Of a stretch of DNA of 64,000 bases, positions 7,327 through 16,030 are shown piece after piece. This DNA is from Longimicrobiales bacterium (GTDB lineage Bacteria; Gemmatimonadota; Gemmatimonadetes; Longimicrobiales; Gaopeijiaceae). The notes beneath the pieces are model-generated. The model had not been told where the DNA came from. It saw only the letters and a program-made list of their open reading frames with translations, and did not search any database. The stretch spans positions 2,926,501 to 2,990,500 of the forward strand of contig OX638356.1 in NCBI GenBank assembly GCA_951813395.1. Reading direction: 5' to 3'. The first letter of the stretch is position 1. Every line of letters starts with the position of its first letter. The translations under genes and the position numbers were made by a program.

Positions 7327-8769
7327 ATGATTTCGACCCTGGGTGCTGTTTTCGTTACTGCCGGGGTCATCGGGTTGCATACGGTCTTCGTGATCTTCGT
7401 GCTTCTGCGGCCACGCGTCCGCCAGCCATCTTCGCTTGCGTGGATTCTCGTGATCATCGCGGTCCCGTTTGGCGGGATCGTCCTGTACCTGGTCGTGGGC
7501 GAGGTGCGCACCGGCAGCAAGCGCAAACGCCGTCACCGCACGATCCAGAAGAACATTCGTACCGTCCTTCAGCGCGCGTGGCACCAGACAACCGCCACAG
7601 CGGTCGTGCCCTGGGGCAGCGAGGCCATCGCCCGGCTCGCCCGCCTCGGCAGCGAGACGCTGCCACGCAACGGGAACCGGCTGAGACTGGTGGCGTCGGC
7701 GGGGCGTTTTACGCAGGCGCTTGTGGCGGACATCGACGGTGCGCAAGACCACGTCCACGTGTTGTCCTACATCTATCTTGACGACAACGTCGGGCGAACG
7801 GTCGCTGCCGCGCTCGTCAGGGCAAGGACGCGGGGGGTCGCATGCCGCCTGTTGGTGGACAACGTCGGATCGAGTGACTTCCTGAAATCGGAGCTGTGCC
7901 GCACGCTCAGGAATGCGGGCGTTCAGGTGGTCGCCGCACTGCCGACGCGGATCACGCAGATTGCCTCCATCCGCTTCGACATGCGCAATCATCGAAAATT
8001 CGCGGTCGTGGACGGTCGCGTCGGCTATACCGGAAGTCACAACATCGCGGAAGAGGCGTTTCACCCAAAGCCGCGTTTTGCACCGTGGATCGACGCGACG
8101 CTCCGTATCGAGGGGCCCGTGGTGCGTGACCTGCAGGCCCTCTTCGTCGAGGACTGGTTCATGGACACCGAGGAGAATCTCGACCACCTCATTGGCCAGC
8201 CGCCCGAGGAGTTCCCGGACGGCCGCATAGTGCAGATCGTCGGCACGGGCGTGAATTCGCAGAACCAGGCGCTGGTGCGCGTGATCCAGTCCGCCGTCCA
8301 CATGGCTCGCGAAGAGCTCATCCTCACCACGCCCTACTTCGTCCCGGACGAGGGTACGCTCGCCGCTCTTACCACGGCGGCCATCCGCGGCGTCAGGACG
8401 ATCATCGTCGTCCCGGCGAAGAACGACTCGCCCCTCGTCGCGCTCGCGAGCCGGAGCTTCTACGAGACGCTCCTCAACGCGGGCGCCGAAGTGCACGAGT
8501 TCACGAAGGGGCTTCTTCACGCCAAGACCATCACCGTGGATCGCGATTTTGCGCTCGTGAGCACTGCCAACCTGGACCGGCGCAGCTTCGAGATCAATTT
8601 CGAGCTCAGCACGCTGATCTACGACAGCGACTTCGCCTCGGAGCTTCGCCTGCTTCAGAAACGCTATCTTGAGGACTGCACCGAGGTCGACGCGGCCAGG
8701 TGGTCGGAGCGCAATTGGCCGCGCAGGTTGGCGGAAAACGCCGCAGGCCTGGTGTCCGCGCTGCTGTGA
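7327..8769 (+). CDS. cls: Cardiolipin synthase (phospholipase D superfamily)
   Basis: The 480-residue product fits bacterial cardiolipin synthases. It begins with two hydrophobic segments (about residues 5-28 and 36-57) of the PLDc_N type. Two HKD motifs follow: His222 in NHRKFAVVDG with GSHN after it, and His398 in LHAKTITVDRD followed by STANLDRRSFEINFE. The enzyme joins two phosphatidylglycerols, or PG and another phospholipid, to make cardiolipin in the inner membrane. The stop overlaps the start of the methyltransferase gene (GTGA). Confidence 0.93.
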   Translation: MISTLGAVFVTAGVIGLHTVFVIFVLLRPRVRQPSSLAWILVIIAVPFGGIVLYLVVGEVRTGSKRKRRHRTIQKNIRTVLQRAWHQTTATAVVPWGSEAIARLARLGSETLPRNGNRLRLVASAGRFTQALVADIDGAQDHVHVLSYIYLDDNVGRTVAAALVRARTRGVACRLLVDNVGSSDFLKSELCRTLRNAGVQVVAALPTRITQIASIRFDMRNHRKFAVVDGRVGYTGSHNIAEEAFHPKPRFAPWIDATLRIEGPVVRDLQALFVEDWFMDTEENLDHLIGQPPEEFPDGRIVQIVGTGVNSQNQALVRVIQSAVHMAREELILTTPYFVPDEGTLAALTTAAIRGVRTIIVVPAKNDSPLVALASRSFYETLLNAGAEVHEFTKGLLHAKTITVDRDFALVSTANLDRRSFEINFELSTLIYDSDFASELRLLQKRYLEDCTEVDAARWSERNWPRRLAENAAGLVSALL

Positions 8770-9890
8770 ACCCGCCGCCCGGCGAAATGCCCGCCGCGGT
8801 GGCGGCCGAATGGGCCCGGAACCGGCCGCGCGGCGAGACGGCAACGCCGGACGCCACGGCGATTGTGCTGGGCGACCCCTCCCCCCACCTCCCCCGTGCG
8901 CTGGAAGATCTCGGGCGCACGGTCACGAGATGGCACCGGCTGCCGTCTGCGGACCAGCACTACACGCCCTGGCCTCCGACAGGCCCGTTCGGTGAGGTGT
9001 GGGCGCGAATGCCGCGCTCCTCACTGGAAGCCGCCATGCTCCTGCACGCTGCCGCGGCCCGAGTGGATGACGGCGGCCGTATCCACCTTTACGGCGCAAA
9101 CAACGAGGGCATCCGGTCGGCGGCGCGGCATTTCCCGGGCGGGACCGACGAGCCGCGCCCCGCCCTGATCAAGCGCCGCTGCCGCGTGCTCACCGCCGTG
9201 AAGACGGCGCCGCCACCGCGGCCGGACGGCCTCGACAGCTGGAAGCTCGAAGCACCCGTGGACTGGGGCACCGGCGCGCGAGGCTGGACCTTCTACCCCG
9301 GCGTCTTCGCGTACGGCCGCCTCGACCCGGCGACGGCGCTGCTCATCGAGGTCCTGCCCGAGATCCCCGCCGGATCGCGCGTCCTGGACTTCGGCGCGGG
9401 AACGGGTCCCATCGGGGCCGCGGTTCTGGAACGCGCGGGCCCCCACGCCCGGGTCCACCTGCTGGAACCCGACGCCATTTCCCTGGCAGCGGCCGCCCTG
9501 AATGTGCCGGACGCCACCCCGGCGCCGGGGAGCGACCTCTCCGCCGTCCGGGGCCCGTTCGACCTGATCGTCACCAACCCGCCGATCCACGTCGGCGGCG
9601 CGCACAGCCTGCGCACGGTCGAGGCGCTTGCGCAGGGCGCCCCGGCGGCGCTCGCGAGGGGTGGCAGTCTCCTTCTCGTCGCACAGCGCCGGCTTCCGCT
9701 TGCCCGCATCCTGAGCGATTCGTTTCGCGATGTCCGTCCGGTGGTCGACAGGGGGCAGTTTCGAGTCTGGCGCGCCACGGACGCACTGCGGTCAGCCATG
9801 CGGACGACGCGGACGGCGGCGGGACCGCGGGGTTCGCGCACCCGGGCAGTCAACGCGCGTCGTGGACAATCCTCCCGTCCACGACGGTGA
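8766..9890 (+). CDS. RsmC-like class I methyltransferase (MTS domain)
   Basis: GTG 8766 overlaps the cls stop as GTGA and is the preferred start (374 residues); an ATG at 8790 is the alternative. Like RsmC/RlmG enzymes, the protein has a degenerate N-terminal half and a catalytic C-terminal half. The SAM-binding motif VLDFGAGTGPIG and the NPPIHVGG tetrad, equivalent to the NPPFH of guanine-N2 rRNA methyltransferases, are both present. The likely role is methylation of a guanine in ribosomal RNA, by family rather than by direct evidence. The last 41 bp overlap the convergent amidohydrolase gene, and the final 40 or so residues are Arg-rich and probably disordered. Confidence 0.8.
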   Translation: MNPPPGEMPAAVAAEWARNRPRGETATPDATAIVLGDPSPHLPRALEDLGRTVTRWHRLPSADQHYTPWPPTGPFGEVWARMPRSSLEAAMLLHAAAARVDDGGRIHLYGANNEGIRSAARHFPGGTDEPRPALIKRRCRVLTAVKTAPPPRPDGLDSWKLEAPVDWGTGARGWTFYPGVFAYGRLDPATALLIEVLPEIPAGSRVLDFGAGTGPIGAAVLERAGPHARVHLLEPDAISLAAAALNVPDATPAPGSDLSAVRGPFDLIVTNPPIHVGGAHSLRTVEALAQGAPAALARGGSLLLVAQRRLPLARILSDSFRDVRPVVDRGQFRVWRATDALRSAMRTTRTAAGPRGSRTRAVNARRGQSSRPRR

Positions 9891-11541
9891 TCAGCGCGGT
9901 CAACCCGGGGATCCCGGCGTCGGGCACCGCAAGGTAGTCGCCGGACAGGACCGCCAGGTCAGCGGCCATTCCCGGGGCCAGGGTGCCCCGTTCCGACTCC
10001 GCAAACACCTGATAGGCGTATCCCGCGGTCATGGCGCTAAGCGCCGCCCTGCGGCCGACCGCGTGCTCGGCGCCCATGATACCCGCCGAAATCGTGCCGC
10101 GGGTTGCGAAGTGGTAGAGCACGGCAAAAGGGTTGTGGGGGATCACCGGTGAATCGGTCCCGAGTGAAACCGGGATCGCCTCTTCGGCATAGAGGCCCAG
10201 GGGGGTCGTCAGCGCCGCGCGTTCGGCGCCCCAGTAGTCGACCAGGCTCGGCGCCGCCACGTACAGGTGATGCTGAGCGGTGACCGTGAGGCCCAGCCGG
10301 CGCATGCGCTCGAACTGGTCGGGCGCGGGTATGAAGCCGTGCTCGATCGTCCACCGCCGGTCCGCGATGGAGGTGGCGGCGTCCGCCTGTTCATACGCGT
10401 CCAGAACCAGGTCGATCGCGGCGTCGCCGACCGCGTGTGTCGCGACGCGCCAACCCAGCGCATTCAGTTCCCGGACGGTTCCGCGGAACAGCTCGGTCGG
10501 CATCGTCTGCAATCCATGGAAGTTGCCGCCTCGGCCCCACGGCTCCTCGTAGGGTTCCCGCATCCATCCACCCTCGAAGCCCCCGTCGACACCCAGCTTG
10601 ACGCCCCCAACCGACAGGTGGCCCATGGTGAGGTCCGGAGTGGCGCCCCAGGACTCCACAACGTCCCGCACCTCGTCCGCCGGCGTGCCCCGAAGGCGGA
10701 ACAGGAACTCGACCCGCACCGCAAGCCGGTCTTCCTCGGCCAACCGCCGCAACATGAGGAACTGTTCCGGCGTACCGCCCGGTATCCGCAGCGCGGTCAC
10801 GCCCAGGGCGTTCATCACGGCCTGGGTCTCGAGGAAGCGCGCCGTCGGATCCTCGCCGGCTCGATCCGGGAGGCGCACCGGGTCCTTGGCGCGATCCACC
10901 AGTTCCCCATTGAGACGACCATCGTCGTAGCGCCCGATTCGCCCACCCGGCGGTGACTCGTCGGTCTCGTCGATGCCCCACCGCGACAGGGCCGCCGAGT
11001 TGAGGATGAACTCGTGACCCCCGCGCACCACCACGACCGGGTGGAGGGGCACCGCGCGGTCGAGGTCGTCGCGCAGGGGCAGCCTCTGTTCCGCCAACTG
11101 GCCCTCGTGCCAGTTGCTGTTGGTGATGACGAGGCCGCCGGGTTCGGTCCCGGCGGCTCGGGCCGCGATGGCGCCCAGCACGTCGGCCATGGTGCGAGCG
11201 GCAGAGAGGTCCACCCCGGGCCCGCCACCCAATGCGTGGAAGTGGTTGTCCGTCAGGCCGGGTACGACGCTGCGGCCATCCAGGTCGACGACATGGGTGT
11301 CGGGACCGCGGAGCCGGAGCACTGCGGCGTCGGATCCCACCGCCTGCACCCGCCCCGCCCGCACGGCCAGCGCCGCCACATCGCCAGGGCCGGGGTCACC
11401 GGTGAAGACCCGGCCGTTGCGGAAAATCAGGTCGGCTCGCGGGATTTCGGGGGCGCAGGCGCTGAAGGCCGCGAACAGGCAGACCGCGAGCAACGCGCGC
11501 ACGACCTGCCGGCCGGGAGCAGCGATGGTGACGTTTTCCAT
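9850..11541 (-). CDS. Exported amidohydrolase family 3 (YtcJ-like) lipoprotein
   Basis: The protein has 563 residues. The signal peptide ends in lipobox FSAC (Cys29). The metal-dependent hydrolase core shows GLTDNHFHALGGG (His100-x-His102), HAVGDAAIDLVLDAYE, ERRWTIEH-like WTIEHGF and the late GTDSPVIPHNPF Asp motif, in the order expected for amidohydrolase family 3. These enzymes hydrolyse amide or imide bonds in small molecules; the substrate is not predictable. It is monocistronic, convergent with the methyltransferase gene, and separated from pstB by 53 bp. Confidence 0.88.
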   Translation of the reverse strand: MENVTIAAPGRQVVRALLAVCLFAAFSACAPEIPRADLIFRNGRVFTGDPGPGDVAALAVRAGRVQAVGSDAAVLRLRGPDTHVVDLDGRSVVPGLTDNHFHALGGGPGVDLSAARTMADVLGAIAARAAGTEPGGLVITNSNWHEGQLAEQRLPLRDDLDRAVPLHPVVVVRGGHEFILNSAALSRWGIDETDESPPGGRIGRYDDGRLNGELVDRAKDPVRLPDRAGEDPTARFLETQAVMNALGVTALRIPGGTPEQFLMLRRLAEEDRLAVRVEFLFRLRGTPADEVRDVVESWGATPDLTMGHLSVGGVKLGVDGGFEGGWMREPYEEPWGRGGNFHGLQTMPTELFRGTVRELNALGWRVATHAVGDAAIDLVLDAYEQADAATSIADRRWTIEHGFIPAPDQFERMRRLGLTVTAQHHLYVAAPSLVDYWGAERAALTTPLGLYAEEAIPVSLGTDSPVIPHNPFAVLYHFATRGTISAGIMGAEHAVGRRAALSAMTAGYAYQVFAESERGTLAPGMAADLAVLSGDYLAVPDAGIPGLTALITVVDGRIVHDAR

Positions 11542-11594
11542 GACAGCGACAATTCAACCGGTCCGGCTCCCGGTCAACGGTCACCCTCGGCCGA

Positions 11595-12380
11595 TCACCC
11601 GTAGCGCCCCTCGATATAGTCGGCAGTCTCGGAGCTTTCCGGGTTCAGGAACACTTCATCGGTGCGGCCGTGTTCGATGATCCTCCCCAGCAGCATGAAC
11701 ACGCACTCGTCGGACGCCCGTCGCGCCTGCGCCATGTTGTGTGTGACGATCAGGATCGTGTAGTCCCCGCGCAACTTCCAGATCAGCTCCTCGACCGCTT
11801 CCGTCCCGGCCGGATCCAGTGCCGAGCAGGGCTCGTCCATCAGCAGCACCTCCGGTTTCACCGGCAACAGGCGTGCAATGCACAGCTTTTGCTGCTCCTC
11901 CAGCGACAGTCCGGTCGCGGGCCTGTCCAGCCGGTCCCTGACCGTGTCCCACAGGAGGACCTGCCGCAGCGAGGACTCCAGGATCCGGTCCTCCTCGGCC
12001 GCCGACACCTTGCGCAGCCGCGCTTCGTGCAGCCTGAAGCCGAACAGGACATTGTCCCTTATGGAGATCGGCAGCGGATTCGGACGCTGGAAGACCATGC
12101 CGATGCGCTTGCGCACCTGAACCAGTTCGACTCCATCGGCGAAGATGTCGTGGCCGAGGATGCTCACGCTCCCGGTCGTTCGCACGTACCCGAGTCGTTC
12201 GATGATTCTGTTGCACGTGCGCAAGAGCGTGGTCTTGCCGCACCCCGACGGACCAATCATCGAGGTAATGATCCCCCGCTTCACCTCCAGGTCGACGTCG
12301 TAAAGCGCCTGGAAGTCCCCGTACCAGAGGTTCAGGCCCCGGGTCTCGATGGCGTATTCGCCGCGGTCGCCGTCAGCCAA
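11595..12380 (-). CDS. pstB: PstB-type phosphate transporter ATPase, copy 2 (degenerate signature)
   Basis: This is the last gene of the pst operon. The best start is TTG 12380, overlapping the previous stop by 8 bp, giving 261 residues (PstB is normally about 250-270). Walker A (GPSGCGKTT, about 43-51), Q-loop Gln98 (MVFQRPNPLP), Walker B (LLMDEP, Asp182-Glu183) and H-loop His214 (VTHNM) are canonical. The ABC signature is not: LSLEEQ replaces LSGGQ (about 158-163). PstB normally works as a homodimer powering PstCA. Here the defect complements those of the neighbouring PstB, suggesting a heterodimer. The C-terminus (ETADYIEGRYG) is typical of PstB. Confidence 0.88.
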   Translation of the reverse strand: MADGDRGEYAIETRGLNLWYGDFQALYDVDLEVKRGIITSMIGPSGCGKTTLLRTCNRIIERLGYVRTTGSVSILGHDIFADGVELVQVRKRIGMVFQRPNPLPISIRDNVLFGFRLHEARLRKVSAAEEDRILESSLRQVLLWDTVRDRLDRPATGLSLEEQQKLCIARLLPVKPEVLLMDEPCSALDPAGTEAVEELIWKLRGDYTILIVTHNMAQARRASDECVFMLLGRIIEHGRTDEVFLNPESSETADYIEGRYG

Positions 12381-13134
12381 AACGTCCCTCGATGTAGCCG
12401 GTGGTGCGTTCGTCCCGGACCTTGCCCTCGAAGAGATCCTCGGTGATGCCGATATCGACCATCTCACCCATCAGAAAGAAGGCCGTGCGGTCCGCCAGGC
12501 GGCGCGCCTGCTGCACCAGGTTCGTCACCAGCACGATCGTCAGCTCGGAGCGAAGCTCCCGGAGCACGTCCTCGATCCGCATGGTCGTCACCGGATCGAC
12601 CGCGATCGAGAACTCGTCCAGGAGCAGCAATTCGGGCTCCTGCGACAGCGCGCGCGCAATCGTGAGGCGCTGCTGTTGTCCACCGGAAAGCAGGCTCCCC
12701 AACGAGTCCAGCCGGTCCTTGACCTCATCCCACAGGGCGGCACGGGTCAGGCACCGTTCGACCACCTCGTCCAGTTCGGCCCTCTTGCGAATCCCCCGCA
12801 GCCGCGGCGAGAAGGCCACGTTGTCGTACACGGTCATCGGCAGACCCACCGGCAGCGGCAATACGACCCCGATCCTGCTGCGCAGCGCGTACACGTTGCG
12901 CCAGTCGTTGATGTCCTTCCCGTTGAGGCGGATGCTCCCCCGCACCTCCATCCCCGGATTGAAGCCGTCCATGCGGTTGAGCGCCCGCAGGAACGAAGTC
13001 TTGCCGCTGTTGGCGGGGCCGATGATCCCGAAGATTTCGTGCCGGTGGATGTCCAGCGCAATGTCCCGCAGCGCCGGCTGTCCATCGTAGGAGATAGTCA
13101 GATCCCGCACTTCGATGATCGGGGGTTCTACCAC
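12373..13134 (-). CDS. pstB: PstB-type phosphate transporter ATPase, copy 1 (degenerate Q- and H-loops)
   Basis: GTG 13134 overlaps the pstA stop and gives 253 residues, ending in TGYIEGRFG like other PstB proteins. Walker A is present in the unusual form GPANSGKTS (39-47), Walker B is intact (LLLLDEF, Asp173-Glu174) and the ABC signature is intact (LSGGQQQRL, 149-157). The Q-loop reads GVVLPLPVGLP, so the Gln is replaced by Pro93. The H-loop His is Asn205 (VTNLVQQ). On its own such a protein should hydrolyse ATP poorly. The partner encoded immediately downstream has the missing residues. A longer open frame upstream to 14316 is antisense-like overlap with pstA, not a fusion. Confidence 0.88.
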   Translation of the reverse strand: MVEPPIIEVRDLTISYDGQPALRDIALDIHRHEIFGIIGPANSGKTSFLRALNRMDGFNPGMEVRGSIRLNGKDINDWRNVYALRSRIGVVLPLPVGLPMTVYDNVAFSPRLRGIRKRAELDEVVERCLTRAALWDEVKDRLDSLGSLLSGGQQQRLTIARALSQEPELLLLDEFSIAVDPVTTMRIEDVLRELRSELTIVLVTNLVQQARRLADRTAFFLMGEMVDIGITEDLFEGKVRDERTTGYIEGRFG

Positions 13135-13997
13135 TTCTTCAACCCCCGCAGGTAAACCCGGAAGCCAATCGAGATCGCGTTCATCAGCAACACGATCGAG
13201 ATCAGTACCAGCGCCACACCGAACGGAATCTCCTCGGGCACGCCGGTCTGCTGGGTCGCGATGTAGTACAGGTGGTAGGACATCGCCATCGTCTGATCGA
13301 GCACGCTGTTGGGAAGGAAGGCCACGAACGCGGCGGCTCCCGTGAACATGATCGGTGCCGTTTCGCCGGCCGTCCGGGAAACCTCGAGGATCACCCCCGT
13401 GAGGATCCCGCTGATGGAGTTCGGAAGAACAACCTTGCGAATCGTCTGCCAGCGGGTCGCGCCCATGTTCCAGCAGGCCTCGCGGAACGCTTGCGGTACC
13501 GCCTGGAGCGACTCGCGGGTCGCGACAATGACGACCGGCAGCGTCATCACGGCGAGGGTCAGGCTGGCCGCAAGGATCGAGGCTCCGATGTTGAAGAAGA
13601 GTACGAACGCACCCACGCCGAAGAGCGCGTGCACGATCGACGGGACTCCTGCCAGGTTGATGATCGCCAGGTTGATGGTCCGGGTCAGCAGGTTGTCCGG
13701 CGCGTACTCGCTCAGATAGAGGGCTGCGGCCACGCCGACCGGCACCGACGCCAGCAGCGCCACCGCCACCAGCCAGACGGTTCCCACCAGTGCCGGGAAG
13801 ATCCCGCCGGCCGTCATCCCGTCCCGCGGCGCCGAGAAGAGGAACTCCCACGAGATCGCCGGCCCACCCTTCACCACGAGAGTGCCGGCGATGATCAGCA
13901 CCGGAATCACCAGGGTGACGGTCATCAGGAAGAATACGGCCCGGGCCACACCCTGGGCCCGTTGGCTTCGCCTGTTGAGCGTCGTGGCGGTAAACAT
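13128..13997 (-). CDS. pstA: Phosphate ABC transporter permease PstA
   Basis: The product has 289 residues and six predicted membrane segments. The binding-protein-dependent transport core contains the EAA-type loop FREACWNMGATRWQTIRKVVLP, preceded by ESLQAVP, and SRTAGETAPIMFTGAA typical of PstA. It forms the inner-membrane phosphate channel with PstC. It starts 3 bp after the pstC stop and its own stop overlaps the start of the first pstB, consistent with one transcript. Confidence 0.93.
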   Translation of the reverse strand: MFTATTLNRRSQRAQGVARAVFFLMTVTLVIPVLIIAGTLVVKGGPAISWEFLFSAPRDGMTAGGIFPALVGTVWLVAVALLASVPVGVAAALYLSEYAPDNLLTRTINLAIINLAGVPSIVHALFGVGAFVLFFNIGASILAASLTLAVMTLPVVIVATRESLQAVPQAFREACWNMGATRWQTIRKVVLPNSISGILTGVILEVSRTAGETAPIMFTGAAAFVAFLPNSVLDQTMAMSYHLYYIATQQTGVPEEIPFGVALVLISIVLLMNAISIGFRVYLRGLKKW

Positions 13998-14000
13998 GGG

Positions 14001-14951
14001 CTATTTCTTCCGGATGCCGCGAACCACCACGTCCGCAGTCAGGTTGATGATGAACGTGACCAGGAACAGGAAGATGCCCAGCGTGAAGAGCGCACCGTAG
14101 TGGTTCGATCCGTACACCGTATCCCCGAGTTCGGCGGCGATCGTCGCCGTAAGGGCGCGAACGGAGTCGAAGGGACTCGTGGGCAGGTTGATTGCATGGC
14201 CCGACGCCATCAGTACGGCCATGGTCTCCCCGAACCCCCTCCCGACGCCAAGCAGCACCGCCGCCAGAAGTCCGTTCTTGCTGGCCGGGATCACGACCCT
14301 GCGAATCACCTCCCACCGGGTGGCCCCCAGGGCCTCCGCAGCCTCGCGGTAGGTGTCGGGGACGGCCTTCAGCGCGTCTTCCGCAATGGTCGTCATGATC
14401 GGCGCCGCCATCAGTCCCAGGATGAGCCCTGCATTCAGCACGCCCAGCCCTACCGGCACGTCAAACGTCTCGATGATCAGCGGGTTCATTATCGACATGC
14501 CGACGAACCCCCACACCACCGAGGGAATCGCGGCGAGCATTTCCACCAGGATCTTGAGCGCTTCCCGCGTCTTCCCCGTGGCGAACTCCCCGATGTAGAG
14601 CGCGGCGCCCAGCGACAGGGGCACGGAAAACAGCATCGCGAAGCCCGTGACGCTGGCGGTGCCCACCATGAGCGCCAGCGCCCCGTAGGTCGGGTTGTTG
14701 GAGGTGGGGCGCCATGCGATCGACGTAAAGAACTCCCCCGGATCGAGCGCCCCGAGGACGAAGTCCAGCCCCTCCTTGGTGACGAATACGAAGATCCCGA
14801 GGATGAAGATGATCGCGGAGATCCCGCCCACGAAGACGAGGGCCTGGGCCACGCGGTCCACATACCATGCCAGGTCGCGGCGATCCATCGCACCACGCGG
14901 ACCCATCGGGGATGGCGGCGGCGCGGTCGCGGTTTGGTCCGGAGGCGTCAC
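14001..14951 (-). CDS. pstC: Phosphate ABC transporter permease PstC
   Basis: The start is placed at GTG 14951, which overlaps the stop of the PhoU-like gene (GTGA) and gives 316 residues; ATG 14906 is an alternative. After a Pro/Thr-rich cytoplasmic tail, six membrane segments follow, with the permease loop TYREAAEALGATRWEVIRRVV and GVGRGFGETMAVLMASGHA typical of PstC. A large periplasmic loop between the first two segments (LDFVLGALDPGEFFTSIAW) is also family-typical. Its partner PstA follows directly. Confidence 0.92.
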   Translation of the reverse strand: MTPPDQTATAPPPSPMGPRGAMDRRDLAWYVDRVAQALVFVGGISAIIFILGIFVFVTKEGLDFVLGALDPGEFFTSIAWRPTSNNPTYGALALMVGTASVTGFAMLFSVPLSLGAALYIGEFATGKTREALKILVEMLAAIPSVVWGFVGMSIMNPLIIETFDVPVGLGVLNAGLILGLMAAPIMTTIAEDALKAVPDTYREAAEALGATRWEVIRRVVIPASKNGLLAAVLLGVGRGFGETMAVLMASGHAINLPTSPFDSVRALTATIAAELGDTVYGSNHYGALFTLGIFLFLVTFIINLTADVVVRGIRKK

Positions 14952-16030
14952 ACGTCGTCCCGAACCCCCAGGGTCGTCATCAGTCGGCGAATCCGCTGCA
15001 TGAGTTCCCGGTACAGTTTCTCGATATTCGGTTCGTCGCCGCTCACGTCCTCGTCCAGATCCCACCGGAGAACGGCGGTCCGATCGGGGAGGGAACCATG
15101 GCTGTCAGGATCCACTCCGAGCCCCACGATCACGTGATGGTGCCGCAACGGGTCGAGCGCATCGGCGAAGGCCACGGGAGCGGCTTTGGCCGGCAGAACG
15201 ATGCCCCGGCGCCGGCAGAACGCAAGCAGGGCCGGAGCAAACCCGGTCGCGGCCTGAAGCCCCGCCGACCCGATGCGGCCGGCATTCGGATAGCTCTCAA
15301 CACACGCCAGTTCCGCCATCTTGCTGACCATGGCGTTGTCCGCATCCACGAAGAGCATGCGGTAACGCTTTTCTCCCTTTCGTTCCCCGGTGGCGGCAAA
15401 AATCGTCTGCTGACAGATGTTCTCCGCCTGCTCCGCCGTCCGCTGCATGAGCCGAAAGACCAGCAGCGCGCCGAAGAGGTCGCGTGCGGGGCGAGGGTCC
15501 GAGTCCGCCGCCGAACTCAGGATCTCAAAGGCGTAGGGGTAGACCGCCGCAGTCTGCGCCGCGAAACCCCGCGAAACCCGCGCCGCGTCCGTGTCACCTG
15601 CCATGAACCCGTCCAGAGCGGCCCTCAGAGCCCGTCCCGCATGTTCGCTCATCAACCCGATATTGTGCAGCACGGTATCGGGCAGCGGTGACTCGATCTG
15701 CCGCGCCACTCGACAGATCGCGACCGAGTAGTCGCCCACGCGCTCCATGGCGACGGAAAGCCGAAGCACGCCGGAGACGAACCTGAGGTGACTTCCGCTG
15801 GGAAGATACCGGGCCACGAACAGGTGGCACAGGTGATCGATCTCGCGGGTGGCCTGATTGACCGCCCGATCCTTGATCAGAGTCTCGTTGGCCAGGCGCC
15901 GGTCGAGGTCGAGGACGGCCTGCACCCCGTGCCGGAGGTTGTGCAGGACCTGTTCTCCGATGTCGCCCAGCCGCGTGCGGATCGCTACGAGGTCGGCTTC
16001 CAGGCGCTGGTCGTAGAGGCTCAAACGCAC
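14948..16030 (-). CDS. PhoU-domain protein fused to inactive LMW-phosphatase/arsenate-reductase-like domain
   Basis: The start is GTG 16030, overlapping the pstS stop by 10 bp, and the product is 360 residues against about 220-240 for ordinary PhoU. Residues 1-215 form the helical PhoU region, with a good metal-binding motif MERVGDYSVAI (95-105) and a weaker second one (LMQRTAEQAENI, 194-205). Residues about 222-355 resemble low-molecular-weight tyrosine phosphatase/ArsC: a P-loop-like FVDADNAMVSKM, GRIGSAG, and the C-terminal VLRWDLDED...IEKLYRELMQRIRRLM helix pattern. The P-loop Cys is Asp229 and the Arg is Val235, so catalysis is unlikely. PhoU normally links the Pst transporter to PhoR control. 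The added domain could sense phosphate or a phospho-protein (inference). Confidence 0.82.
   Translation of the reverse strand: MRLSLYDQRLEADLVAIRTRLGDIGEQVLHNLRHGVQAVLDLDRRLANETLIKDRAVNQATREIDHLCHLFVARYLPSGSHLRFVSGVLRLSVAMERVGDYSVAICRVARQIESPLPDTVLHNIGLMSEHAGRALRAALDGFMAGDTDAARVSRGFAAQTAAVYPYAFEILSSAADSDPRPARDLFGALLVFRLMQRTAEQAENICQQTIFAATGERKGEKRYRMLFVDADNAMVSKMAELACVESYPNAGRIGSAGLQAATGFAPALLAFCRRRGIVLPAKAAPVAFADALDPLRHHHVIVGLGVDPDSHGSLPDRTAVLRWDLDEDVSGDEPNIEKLYRELMQRIRRLMTTLGVRDDV

Noticed and set aside
12373-14316. A 647-codon frame that would fuse upstream sequence to PstB
   Set aside because: The upstream half is an alternate-frame reading of pstA; PstB homology starts at GTG 13134, which overlaps the pstA stop.
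13272-15137. 621-codon plus-strand frame across pstA and pstC
   Set aside because: Arg/His/Gln-rich composition with no domain; the minus strand has clear transporter genes.
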